Positions 54,247 to 64,000 of a stretch of DNA of 64,000 nt are shown here, one piece after another. Both the position numbers and the translations under genes were made by a program. Position 1 is the stretch's first letter, and the number at the start of each line of letters is the position of its first letter. Source of the DNA: Boesenbergia rotunda (taxonomy: Eukaryota > Streptophyta > Magnoliopsida > Zingiberales > Zingiberaceae). Under the pieces are notes generated by a model. That model saw nothing but the letters and a program-made list of their open reading frames with translations, was not told the origin of the DNA and did not search any database. The stretch covers positions 668,649-732,648 of the forward strand of contig JAGFNQ010000880.1 of the NCBI GenBank assembly GCA_024364735.1, read 5' to 3'.

Positions 54247-55627
54247 AACACACACACACAAAAGTTTAAAAAATAAAGGCAGCATAGTAAGTAAACGTAA
54301 TTCTAGTTTACAGGCTCTAAAATACACTGGGCAACAGAAGAGAGATAAAACGAAGTAAACATGAATATGAGAATCAACTGAAAGTCAACTGATTCAGCAA
54401 ATTGTGCATGAAAATAGGAAAGGAAAATTAAATAGCAAGTGCAAACAAACCATACTGACCACTGATGCTGAACAAAATCAACAATCTATACTGTTTATTG
54501 TGCAACAAGACAGTGGATCACCAAGCCTAAAATAATTAATGTCACGATATATCTACCAGTTCATCCACTATCAATCCAGAATTCTAAACAAAACAAGAAA
54601 AATGCCTTGAACTTTAATACTCAAGATCTATACTCCCGTCCTGATGGGGCTTTACAACATGTAGCCTAATCCAAGCATGCACTAGAAGTAAGCGTGTATC
54701 TCAGTGACTATTTACAGTAGCAATATTTTATTGATCTATACAAACATTGAGATACAGTTTACTTATGGTCATTATCAAAACAGATCTAAACAGACGGAAA
54801 GGTATCACAATTCAATATTATTGGGTTGCATGTGGAATTTGGCTGCGTAGAGGAACCCTATTAGTGATATGCAATGTTGTAAGCTGTTTTGATGATAACA
54901 CTTTAGAGACACAAAACAACCAAACTAAAGGGGAAAAAACTTTGATTTAGCCATATAAATATCAATTTAAGGAGGGAAAAAAAGTATCCTCTAATAACAT
55001 AAGAAACATACCTAGTGGAGAACTTCAAAATCTGTTTGGTGGTGAAAATGGTTTTACCCACAAGTGGAGGTAAGTGCAGGCATACTAGCCTGATCTTTAG
55101 CTAATTGAGACACAATGAAATTCTCACAACATGTAGGCTCAAAGGCCAGTAACATGTGCAAAAGCAAAACTCTAGCAATCCTTTTTTTAGCCCAACCTTA
55201 CAGCAAAACCAGTTCACCAAAATAAACCTCTATTTCCACCAAAAGAGAATATGTTACATTCGTCATAACAGATGCCTCCCTATAAAAACATTATCTGGAG
55301 AGAACATTAAGGCCGCAGCTATCAACATGTGCACTTCCAAATTACCTATATACAAAAGAGTTGTTGTTGTATCAAAATCCAGGGCGAATGAACAACGTAT
55401 CATGAACCGTGGATCAGAGAATCTGGTTTCTTCCGTGAAATCTCTTGGGTCGAAGACTATATTGAAATTGGGTCGTGTTTAAAAAATGCATAGGAGATTC
55501 AAGATTGAAGACTACTGAGAGATCACATCCAATCCTCTAATGAAAAGCACTTAAGAACCAAGATACTGTCGTAGGAGAGAGGTCGATGGACAACTCCAAT
55601 GACTATGGTGAGTTTCCTAAGCGCCAT

Positions 55628-55809
55628 GGCCGATCAAAACCCTAGTAAACCTCAAGGGACTCTCGAACCATCTCTAGGTTTTCTAACAGAGTGCTGGCGT
55701 TGCACTCACATCCTCAGATAGCAAATCCAATCTAGGGATTCAAGAGTCAAGACCACTCCGAATCTCCGATGACGATTAGCGTTGGGGTTCCATATATGCC
55801 CAAATTTAT
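55628..55809. other. Spacer between the two pseudogenes
   Basis: About 180 bases between the possible DUF1664 start and the recognisable 3' end of the REI1-like pseudogene. The minus-strand frame continues to 55747 but no longer resembles REI1. Confidence 0.4.
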
Positions 55810-56156
55810 AATGACAATCACGAAAAAGTCACTGCCTAACAGATTGTAATCTTGGAACATGAATTTGCAGCTATAATCATAGAAATCTTCCAAATCCACA
55901 TCCTCATCTCCATCATCACCATCTCCATAACGCAATTTGCAATGACCTTCAGCTATCATATGCTTCCTTACACTTCCAAACTCTGAAAGGAAAGACATCT
56001 GTCACTGCAGTACAAGCACGCAAAATCCCTCTTTAAAATTTTTAAGGCATGATTTTGAAAACATATGAAAAGTAAGTGAAATCTCACCTTAAGACCAACA
56101 TATATAAGAAGGCCCTCAGGAAACACCAAATATTCAATTAGGTATGAAGAAAACAT

Positions 56157-56276
56157 GCTGCTTGTGCATATGAATCATACAACTTTCTATACTCTCATTT
56201 TTCAATCAGGTATGATGAAACCATGCTGCTTGTGCATATGAATCATACAACTTTCTATGCTCTCATTTTTTATCAC
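56157..56276. repeat. Tandem duplication of about 60 bases in the REI1-like exon
   Basis: AGCATGCTGCTTGTGCATATG / GCTGCTTGTGCATATGAATC and CATACAACTTTCTATACTC occur twice head to tail, with only a few differences (near 56160-56200 and 56220-56260). It duplicates the CMIHMHKQHG zinc-finger segment. Confidence 0.85.
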
Positions 56277-56313
56277 AAATAAAGCAACAAGAGGTATCCA
56301 ATTCTTCATCAAT

Positions 56314-56596
56314 GACATCATCCTACATTCCTGCTCATCGTCATCAGCAACTTTGTCATCCTCCACGTGCAAAATGGCAAAGATTCGGAGGTTATGCCCA
56401 TGTCATTAGGATTGACTACCCATTCATCTTCACTCCCATCATCATCCTCATATTCTTCATCAATGACATCATCCTGCTCATCATCATCAGCAACTTTGTC
56501 ATCCTCCACGAGCAAAAATGACAAAGATTCGAAAGCCACGTCCATGTCATTTGGATTGACTACCCATTCATCTTCACTCCCATCATCATCTCCAGT
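56314..56596. repeat. Tandem duplication of about 145 bases in the REI1-like acidic region
   Basis: GGATTGACTACCCATTCATC with following TTCACTCCCATCATC appears at about 56408 and 56553. CATCATCAGCAACTTTGTC-type text recurs at the same spacing. It duplicates the acidic GSEDEWVVNPNDM block. Confidence 0.85.
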
Positions 56597-57551
56597 GATT
56601 TGAGCCTTAGTAATTGTCTTATTTAATGTCCGAGCGGCATATGATTTTACTGTTGTAATAACTGTAGCTGAAGGGCCCACCTTCTCAAATGTTTTCATAG
56701 CATGAGCTCGTGATTTAATATGCTGAGCATGTGCCTTTGATCCTCTATAATCCTTGACACAAAGAGCACACCCATATGGTCATATAGCATTGGTGTTGCA
56801 CTCAGCTTGCTATTCTCTTCGGCAAGAGCTCTGTCTAGCTTGGAATAACTCTTCTATTACTCCTGGGACTCCTGCAACCTACAACATTGCCCAACTTTAT
56901 ATAAAAATATTTGTGTGCATCACAATGTTTGAGTTTAAGTACCTTCTTTGATTAATACATCGATCGAACATTTAGTGAAATTCTATTAGCAAGATCACTT
57001 TCTGCCGGTTCCAAGTTAATCCTTTTGTATTGTTCTTCATTTCGACCATGGGACAAAACAAAAATGGGCAAAAGATACAGATATATTCAAGCTGATGTGA
57101 TACACACTCAAAGCGTACTAGATCCAAAATATCTTATCTCCAATTCCTCAATGAGGAGAAAAAAAAATGGAGCAAATTTGTGGCATTTGGCGATTCTCTA
57201 CAGTCTAACAAATCTAAAAGCCTTAAGATGTCATGTTTATATAAAAGACTTCGACGAGATTGAGAAAGCCAAAGATAAAGGAGAGGAAAATGCAATATAA
57301 AATTTTCAACGAGGCCCTTCCATATGATCCTAATCATTCAACAGATGAACATAAGGGAGAAGGGGAAACCCCTAATATATTAAGGGGTGACAAAATTTCA
57401 AACTATTCGAAGATCATGGGAATAGCAAGCCGAATCCTAGAAGGCAAGTGACTAAAATCCATCACCTTTCTTTTGAGATTGTAACGGTGAATTTCTGCCG
57501 CACCTCGTCATCAAATTCCTTGTTGCAAGCGTTGCAAGAAAGCGCCGGCAT

Positions 57552-57957
57552 GGCTCTTTCTCTCTTCACCCCTGCCCAAACTCTCCGGAAATGAAGTCGG
57601 CATCGTTGGAGCAACAACCAAACCTCGACCCCTCGCGAACCCATTTTAATACAATAGTTTGGGTTGAAAAGTCCATTTTACGTATTTTGGTTAATTATGG
57701 GTCGGGCCGTGCCGGGCCGGGACATTTGTTAAAAGTCCAATCGGGCCCATTATTGAGTTGCTTGAGATCATATTAAAAAGTCCTTCCATTTCTTTTATTT
57801 AAAAAATTAGGAAATTATTTTATTTAGATTTTAATATATTTTCTTTAGTTGCTTGATCTTAATTTTTAAAAGAATTTACTACTTTATCTAAATGTTGGCA
57901 GGATTCCTCCTCCAACAATGCTCAATTAACCTAAACGAAAAGGTTATATATGTCATC
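57552..57957. other. Upstream region of the REI1-like pseudogene
   Basis: Contains the former 5' untranslated region and promoter side of the pseudogene, then AT-rich DNA up to the LTR at 57958. No other feature recognised. Confidence 0.45.
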
Positions 57958-58776
57958 TGATCGGGATGTGGTGTGAGAAAGTTGCGTGTCATGGCTAGAA
58001 GGGAGAGAAGTGCTCAAGAGAGTCCCCGAGGTCAACTTGGGAGAGAAGTGTCCGAGACCAGCTCAAGTACTATGTGCCTTGAGACCAGCTCGAGGAAGAG
58101 TCCCCACGACCAGCTCGGGAGAGAAATGCCTGAGACCAGCTCGAGGGAGAGTGTCCAAAACTAACTCGGGAGAGAAGCACCCGAGACAACTCGAGAGAGG
58201 TGTGCCCGAGATCAACTCGGGCACTGAAAGTTCCCGAGCTCAACTCGGAGGGCGGATCCCGAAACCAGGAGGACAAATAAGGAGAAGTTTACCCGTTAAC
58301 GACGATAATGATACACTTAATAAAGGTGGCGACAGTTTCAAGCGCCTCCTCTCTGAATAGGACAACTGGCAGGTAGTTATGACTCGCAACGTATGATTTA
58401 ATGTGCGTGACAATCGTTACTAATAACCCCCAGTGAACGACAGTTAGGAGGTAACCACGAACCAGGAGGCGTGGGAACAGGAAAGACGGTTACAGAAATG
58501 TGGGAGCATCCGAAGGAAGGGGACAGCGATTATATAAGGTGCTTCGACACCTAGGTAAAGGGGGATCTCTCTTGAACTCTAGAGAATGGATTCTTCTTGC
58601 TCACTTCCATCTACTAATAATTTCTGACTTGAGCGTCGGAGAGGGTTCCGCCGGAACTCCTTCCGATGTATCCCTTTAACGCTCATGTTAAGCACGCAGG
58701 CGCAAACATCCTCCTTTGTTATCGCTCAAGGCTACACCACAGTGACCTGTCGTTCACGTCGTTCATTTCCAGAACA
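57958..58776 (+). repeat. 5' LTR of element E
   Basis: Proposed ends are TGATCGGGATGTGG and TTTCCAGAACA, directly before the primer site. A TATA element (GATTATATAAGG) lies near 58530. The first third is a tandem array of 'CTCGGGAGAGAAGTGCCCGA' and 'GACCAGCTCGAGGGAGAG' units (about 58010-58250). Without the 3' LTR the left boundary is an estimate. Confidence 0.6.
58010..58250 (+). repeat. CTCGGGAGAGAAG minisatellite in the LTR of element E
   Basis: Six or seven units of 30-40 bases, each with CTCGGGAGAGAAGTG or CTCGAGGGAGAGTG followed by CCGAGACCAG. The CTCGAG and CCCGAG words are partly self-complementary. Confidence 0.75.
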
Positions 58777-58779
58777 ACT

Positions 58780-58797
58780 TTGGCGCCGTTTGTGATA
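58780..58797 (+). other. Primer-binding site of element E
   Basis: TTGGCGCCGTTTGTGATAAG just after the LTR. The TGGCGCC start is typical of Athila/Tat lineage primer sites. Confidence 0.7.
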
Positions 58798-58825
58798 AGC
58801 TTGATTACACACCAGAAGGGACACT

Positions 58826-59900
58826 GTGATGGCAGAATCGGAGGCACAGCCGATCACGTTGACACGGGAACAATTGCACCGTCTAATCACCAACACTGTT
58901 CAAGGGGCACTGGAGCAGCATCAAATCGAACAAACTGCTTCCCAACGGGAAAATCCACTACATGCTGACGCCCAGAGAGTATCAGACTCATATGTTCGAA
59001 CCGGAGATCCATGTCTCCTCTGGGTGTACCTGTGAACGCAACCCTAGGACATCGACGGGACTCCAACGGAGGACTAGAGAAAGCGCATATAGCCACTTCC
59101 AGCGTTCTGCGCCAAGAAGAGGGACAAGGAAAGAGTAGACCTGTAAAGGTTCTCCTAAAGTACACATCTTCGCCATTCGTCCAAGACATCGTGACGATCC
59201 CATGCCCAAGCAATTCTGTGGCCCCGGAATTGTTAATTACGATGGGAAAAGGATCCCAAAGATCATATATGCAAATTCGAGAACGCAGTCTTGTTGCACC
59301 AATATACGGATGGTGTGAAGTGTCGGGTATTCTTGAGCATGTTGTCGGGAGCAGCGCAGCGGTGGTTCCAAAGGTTGTTGTAAGATTCCATAAACTCCTT
59401 CCTGGAGTTTCAAACTATCTTCTTGCACCACTTCGCTAGTAGTCGGCGATATCAGAAGATAACATTTAACCTTTTCGCCCTAAAATAGAAGAGCAAGGAG
59501 CCACCAAAGAACTATATCCAACGGTTCAATCGGGTGGCACAGGATGTGTCGAGCGCCACTTTAGAGATTATCGACAGCACCATTATGCAGGGACTTGCTG
59601 AAGGAGATTTCTTCTAATCCCTCGCAAAGAAGCCACCAACCAGCTTCGATGATTTATTGGGGTGGTCGGTCAAGCACGTCAATGTGGAGGAAGTGCAACA
59701 CGCTCGCCGGAAGGATTCGGCAGAACGCTTGTCCAAATCTCGATACGATCCGAAAAAAATGAACCACCTGCTCCTGCGAAGGATTCTTGCTCAGGCAAAA
59801 GTCACTAGGACCACAGGAAGAAGCTAGTGGAAACAGTGGACACTGAAGGACCAACATCGCATAAGAAGTATTGTGACTTTCATGAAATACTACGTATTCC
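58826..59900 (+). pseudogene. Element E gag
   Basis: Starts MAESEAQPITLTREQLHRLI and continues with NTVQGALEQHQIEQ. After stops and frameshifts the core is still legible: KFENAVLLHQYTDGVKC, FLSMLSGAAQRWFQRLL, FLHHFASSRRYQKITFN and STIMQGLAEGDFF, all matching the family B gag. At least six stops are present. Confidence 0.75.
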
Positions 59901-60173
59901 ACGGAGGAGTGCTATACTTTGAAGAGGAGGAGATCCAAGGACGCAACTGTTAAGCCACGCAAGAAGTGGAGTAAGTGGTATTGTCGAAGATTCCCTCGCC
60001 GAAGCCGATCTCCTAGGTGACAACAATCGTGGGATGAGGAACCCAGGAGGCGGACTCGATCGCATTCGAAAGGAAGATCCAAGGAGGTCTCTCCCCGCTA
60101 ATCTGCCTCACCAGAGCGAGACCCAGGGAAAGGCAAGGCTCCAACCCGAGGACCTCCATCAGGTCATATCAGA

Positions 60174-60725
60174 ATGATCTCGGGAGGCCCGACCGGTGGG
60201 GATTCACATCGGGCAAGGAAGTCTAATTCGCGTAGGTTGGAAAATTACGCGATCATGACAAGTAAGGAGAAGTGCAACGGGCCAGTCATCTTCTTCGGTC
60301 CTAATGATCTGGAGGATATTGAAGGTCCCCATGAAGATGCACTGATAATTCTTGCTCGCATAGCTAATTATGAGATTAAACGCATTTTCGTGGATATAGG
60401 AAGCTCCACCAATATCCTGTATAAGACGGCGTTATACTAGATGCAAGTAGATGAGAGTGAGTTGTGCCTCGTATCAACACCGCTGTTCGGCTTCACTAGG
60501 CATCAGATACAACCGCTAGGACAGATCACATTATCCCTGTCCGTCGGGGATGATATCTTGCAAAGGACGAGAAGAACTCCTTTCATGGTGGTGGACGCCC
60601 CATCGTCATATAATGTCATTTTGGGGAGACCAGGCCTCAGCTTATTCCATGTTGTGGTCTCGATCTATCACCGGAAAATTAAATTCCCGATGGGGGATCA
60701 GGTGTCTAAGGTTAAGGGGGATTAG
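60174..60725 (+). pseudogene. Element E protease region
   Basis: Reads VIFFGPNDLEDIEGPHEDAL, then IKRIFVDIGSSTNILYKTAL with the active-site motif D-I-G-S. After one TAG (60438-60440) it continues LCLVSTPLFGFTRHQIQPLG and PFMVVDAPSSYNVILGRPGL. This is the Tat-type aspartic protease. Apart from that stop the frame is well kept. Confidence 0.75.
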
Positions 60726-60859
60726 TTAGTTTGTCGGCGATGTTATATTGGGGAAGTCAGAACAGACGCTCGTAAGAGCATGAAGACCTATGAGGCCTTG
60801 CAGATCGACTTAACTGATCCCCGGGTGAAAGAAGAAGCCAAGGAAAAACGCAGGACAGT

Positions 60860-61717
60860 GGAGCGTGAGGAAGTCCAGATCCATCCTCGTCGGCACAAGA
60901 ATATCTGTAGACCTGAGCCCTGAACTCAGAGTTAGGTCGATCAACTGCTTGGTCAGTCATTACGACGTATTCACATGGGTTACGGACGAGATCAAAGGAG
61001 TTCCTCCTGCTCTGGCTACTTATAGACTGCACATCGCTCCAAGAGCCTAACTAGTAAAGCAAAGGCGAAGACACTTTGTCCCAAAACAAGACCAAAAAAT
61101 CACAGAAGAGGTGGCGAAGTTGCTGAAGGCAGGGCATAATTGAGAAGTACAATTCCCAACCTGACTGGTAAATGTTGTATTGGTCCCTAAGCCCGGGGGA
61201 AAATGACGGGTTTGTATTGATTTTCGAGATTTAAATAAAACATGTCCTAAAGATTGCTACCATTTGCCTCGCATCGATCAGCTAGTAGATTCAACCTTCG
61301 GTTGTGAGTTTATCTCAATGTTTATGTTGAGATAAGGAGAAAGTAAGTTTTGTGACCGCCAATGGCACCTACTGCTACAATGTCATGCCATTCGGATTAA
61401 GGAATGCAAGAGCAACCTATCAACAGATGATGGACAAGGTGTTTCGACATCAAATTAGTCGAAATTTCGAGGTTTACGTTGATGATATCCTGATCAAAAT
61501 GGAGAAAGGGAAAGACATGATTGCCAATCTGGAGGAGACGTTCGTCACCCTGAGAGCTAACAGACTAAAACTAAATCCAGCCAAGTGTTTGTTCGAGTTG
61601 AAAAGTGAGTATTTCCTCGAGTACATGATGATAGAAAGAGGAATTGAAGCGAATGCTGAGAAGGTGCAGGTTATCTTAAATATGTCGTCACCAAGCAATC
61701 TCAAAGAGTCAATTTGA
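60860..61717 (+). pseudogene. Element E reverse transcriptase
   Basis: Frame pieces include VLVPKPGGK (stop) RVCIDFRDLNKTCPKDCYHL and PRIDQLVDSTFGCEFIS. After a frameshift the 61352-61717 frame reads TYCYNVMPFGLRNARATYQQ, the active site FEVYVDDILIK (YVDD) and LKLNPAKCLFELKSEYFLEY. Domain order and motifs are normal for Ty3/gypsy, but stops break the polyprotein. Confidence 0.82.
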
Positions 61718-61739
61718 ATGGGATGATTAATGCGAGAAG

Positions 61740-62460
61740 ACCTTCATGGAGCTGAAGACATACTTATCTAAGCTTCCTATATTATACAAATCACTGGGAG
61801 GGGAGACTTTTTTTATCTACCTATCTGTAGCCAAGCGGGCTGTGGGTTCAGTACTTATTCGAGAAGAAGGTAACATCCAATATCCTATCTATTTTTTTAG
61901 TCATCTCCTTAAAGATGTAGAGAAGCCTTACTTCCTAGTACATCCCATCATTGTATTCACTAATAGCCCACTCGGGCGTGTTCTTATAAATCCTGAAGCA
62001 ATTGGGTGATTAATCATGTAGATTGCCGAGTTGAAGCTTTGGCTGATTTCATGCTCGAAACGGTTCCAATTCCGGAATCCGAGGAAGTCTGGAAGATTTA
62101 TGTTGATGGCTCGCCTAATCAAAAATCAAGCGGGGTGGGTGTTCTAATGAAATCTCGTCGAGAAGATGTATTGCAGTTATCTATACGTCTCAATTTCTGG
62201 ACTACCAACAATGAAGCCGAGTATGAAGCAATATTGGCTGGGCTATAGGCTGCTAGGTAGGGTGGAGCCGTCCGGATTATATTATATTCTGATTGTGACT
62301 CAACAACTCGAAGGGAATTTTGAGGTTCGTAATGAGCGGTTGCAGAAGTATGTAACAGCATATAATCACCTGAAAACCACCTTTTTGGAAGTTACGCTGC
62401 GGAAAATCTCCCGAAAGGATAATGTTAAGGCCGATGAAATGGCCATATAAGTTCCTTAGA
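61740..62460 (+). pseudogene. Element E RNase H region
   Basis: The first part (61746-62009) reads FIYLSVAKRAVGSVLIREEG and FFSHLLKDVEKPY, the usual gypsy RNase H. The second part reads VWKIYVDGSPNQKSSGVGVL and TTNNEAEYEAILAGL (62006-62248), an archaeal-type RNase H. Having both is a mark of Tat elements. Stops follow after AGL and in the next 200 bases. Confidence 0.72.
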
Positions 62461-62599
62461 GCCTACGATTAAGGGAGGAATAGTGGCTCAGGTTGGCGGA
62501 GAACTTGCTGACGCTATATTACTTGATTGAAGTGAAACTTATGCATCGTTCCTTCGCGATCGAACAGTACCTGAAGACCATATTCAAGTGCGACTCTTT

Positions 62600-63736
62600 A
62601 AGCGTAGGGCTGCTCGGTTCACGTTGGTCGGGGAACAACATTATAAAAGAGCATTTGCCCAACCATTACTCAAGTGTAACGACCCAAAAGGCGTTGAGTA
62701 TATCATGTGGGAAGTTCATGAAGACATATGCGGGAGTCATATTGACGGCTGTCGATGGCTAGGAAGATTATTCTAGCCCCACATTGCAGGCAGATGCTAA
62801 CAAGTTTGTTGTCGGATGTGAAGCTTGTCAAAAGCATCAGCATATTGCTCGTCGCGCAACTGAACTACTTTGAGCTTCTACAGTCTCGTCCCTTCGATCA
62901 ATGGGGGATGGACATAGTAGGTCCTTTTCTGACGGGGCCACAGCAAAAGTTCCTATTAGTGCTACCCAAATTTTCGACAGGGCCACATCCCTATTACTTC
63001 TCCAAATGGGATGAAGCTGAGCCACTCGCCCAAATTACTGAGGCTGCGTGATGAAAAACCTGTGGAAGATATCGTCTATAAGTATGGAATTCCTCATATA
63101 TTGATGTCGGATAATGGCAGAAAATTTTCAGATCGCAAGCTCAGAAAATGATGTGAAAGGCTAAGTATTCGTCAGGCCTTCACTTCAATCGCCTACCCAC
63201 AAAGTAACGGCCAGGTCGAAGTTGTCAATCGGGAAATAATCAAAGGGCTTAAGATAAAGCTGGAACGTGTCGGAGAAAGTTAGGTCGAAGAACTCCCGAG
63301 TATTCCAAAGAGGGGACCGAGCAGAGTCCCTTTCATCTGGTTTATGGCGTGGAGGCCGTGATCCTTGTTGAGATAGGTGGTGAATCAACTCGTTGACAAC
63401 TTTATAACAAGGAGAATAACGACTAGGAGCGACTGCTCGACTTAGACTTGGTTACGGAGGTTGCGACAAAGCGGCTACCTGACTAGTTGCATACCACCAG
63501 CGCATGTGACAAGTCTACAACCGCCGAGTAATCCCCCAAACTTTCCAGGTTGGGGATCGGGTATAAAAAAGAATCGAGTCTATCGGCGACGTCGGAAAGC
63601 TCGAACCACAATGGAGTGGGTCTACACGATTGTCGAAAAACTCACAGGTGACAGTTATTATTTGCAAGATGCTAATGTCAAAAGGTTAGATAGACCATGG
63701 AACGCAAGTAACCTCCAACCCTACCGTGCCCAATAA
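62600..63736 (+). pseudogene. Element E integrase
   Basis: Zinc-finger residues are spread over two frames (VHEDICGSH; CEACQKHQH). The core shows FDQWGMDIVGPFLTGPQQKF with the first Asp, then decays: the second Asp region reads ISMEFLIY then a stop. The C-terminus is kept from 63600 to 63736 (WVYTIVEKLTGDSYYLQDAN, RLDRPWNASNLQPY) and ends with TAA. Confidence 0.75.
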
Positions 63737-63840
63737 GCTCGGTTGTTAAATACTTTTGCTTGTACATGTATTTGTATTCTCTTGGAGCTTGGTCAATCGA
63801 ATGAACAGGAAAAATATCAGTCAGAAGCCCATGTTGCCGC

Positions 63841-64000
63841 AAGTTCCTACCAGCTTGTAGCGCCGAGATGCCCAAGCTATGTAGACCTGGTTGAGGTGCT
63901 GAGGATGCACGGCCAAGAGCAGTCGAAGTTCCTACCAACTTATGGTGTCGAGGATGCCCAAGTTGTGTAGACTTGACCGAGGTGCTGAGGATGCCCAGCC
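63841..64000 (+). repeat. Tandem repeat of about 87 bases at the window end
   Basis: AGTTCCTACCA-CTT-TG begins at 63841 and again near 63928, each followed by GATGCCCAAG, TGTAGAC and GAGGTGCTGAGGATGC. The second unit runs off the window. It lies just after pol, where Tat elements often carry tandem arrays, as B4 does. Confidence 0.7.

Larger units (their letters stand above)
47760..55627 (-). pseudogene. DUF1664-family gene, degenerate
   Basis: DUF1664 proteins are plant membrane-anchored coiled-coil proteins of unknown function. The exons, in order on the minus strand, are: possible exon 1 at 55627-55594 (MALRKLTIVIG); 53859-53786 (GTVLSNDGHFPDVTKLFSGA, where the donor reads AT not GT); 53687-53607 (TRHLQHDKDNSRSTSKPQ ... 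LLAQ); 51028-50988 (NTLRDELQILAS, cut off by an LTR); 49765-49695 (ARFGVTTVIVVGAFGCVFIW, the membrane segment); 48202-48100 (GWKLSD, then a frameshift, LMFVTRHGFSDTCNLIGKQM); and a last exon at 47948-47760 ending in SRSRSSTY and a stop. Exons for the coiled-coil middle are absent, and the rest of the exon hit by the LTR was not found. Phases of the intact exons agree, which supports the model. Confidence 0.68.
55810..57551 (-). pseudogene. REIL: REI1-like C2H2 zinc-finger gene, degenerate
   Basis: REI1/REIL proteins act in cytosolic maturation of the 60S ribosomal subunit. Exon 1 starts at 57551 (MPALSCNACNKEFDDE) and loses about 20 bases inside the first zinc finger, after which HRYNLKRK reads in another frame up to a GTGATG donor. 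Exon 2 starts at 56871 with GVPGVIEELFQARQ, shifts frame at ALAEENSKLSATPMLY and again at CALCVKDYRGSKAHAQHIKS. It then carries an acidic block (GSEDEWVVNPNDM) twice, SCCFICDKK with a TGA, a duplicated CMIHMHKQHG finger, and LVFPEGLLIYVGLK ending at 56088. Exon 3, from 56030, reads RDFACLYCSDRC, shifts frame, then RKHMIAEGHCK and EDFYDYS. The conserved C-terminal SREFLRYYRQKPR region is missing. Introns are retained, so this is not a retrocopy. Confidence 0.85.
57958..64000 (+). mobile_element. Tat-type Ty3/gypsy element E, decayed, runs off the window
   Basis: Order on the plus strand: 5' LTR (57958-58776), primer site TTTGGCGCCGTTTG, gag, protease, RT, RNase H, integrase, then the start of a tandem repeat at the window end. 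The gag core and the integrase C-terminus (RLDRPWNASNLQPY) are of the Tat lineage, and its gag resembles that of family B, though the LTRs are unrelated. Nearly every domain has stops or frameshifts. The 3' LTR is not in the window. Confidence 0.78.

Overview
The window is nuclear DNA of a flowering plant. It has spliceosomal introns with plant-style splice sites, very AT-rich intron and intergenic sequence, an Au-like SINE, a hAT-type MITE and at least seven LTR-retrotransposon insertions, several nested. The genus cannot be read from the sequence. A repeat-rich monocot is a reasonable but weak guess. I found no intact cellular gene, no rRNA or tRNA gene and no CRISPR array.

Region 1-16.8 kb (minus strand): AT-rich DNA holding short exon remnants of several normally conserved genes. 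These are NADP-malic enzyme (1836-2077), the DNA polymerase epsilon catalytic subunit (3332-3505) and the translational regulator GCN1 (10956-12060, partly tandemly duplicated). A possible first exon of an unrecognised gene lies at 16605-16775. Between them are local intron duplications and a long GAATACCA minisatellite with a TA microsatellite.

Region 17.7-46.75 kb: a nest of retroelements. There is a 1.5 kb solo LTR (17667-19186). Four pieces of one Tat-type Ty3/gypsy family ('family B', element on the minus strand, LTR about 0.9-1.0 kb) carry gag on the minus strand and an antisense ORF (aORF) on the plus strand. Two 2.0-2.3 kb solo LTRs ('family A') are full of short palindromes. A complete but decayed CRM-like chromovirus (30921-40772) has target-site duplication CTTAG, and its 3' LTR was hit by a family A solo LTR (TSD GAGGT). 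The CRM-like element sits inside the second copy of a duplicated segment of about 0.6 kb. The first copy, at 27659-28242, still shows the empty site. Both copies abut a family B element at the same point.

Region 46.75-57.95 kb (minus strand): two neighbouring decayed genes that still have introns. One is a DUF1664-family gene (47760-55627) with an LTR inside an exon, a frameshift and missing exons. The other is a REI1-like ribosome-biogenesis zinc-finger gene (55810-57551) with frameshifts, stops and internal tandem duplications.

Region 57.96-64.0 kb (plus strand): a second Tat-type Ty3/gypsy element (5' LTR, TGGCGCC primer-binding site, gag, protease, RT, RNase H, integrase), broken by many stops and running off the window end in a tandem repeat.

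Taken together, conserved genes survive only as fragments on one strand, with repeated small tandem duplications and dense nested retroelements. This looks like a low-constraint compartment, for example pericentromeric, a non-recombining region, a supernumerary chromosome or a decayed duplicate block. Which of these it is cannot be decided from the window alone.
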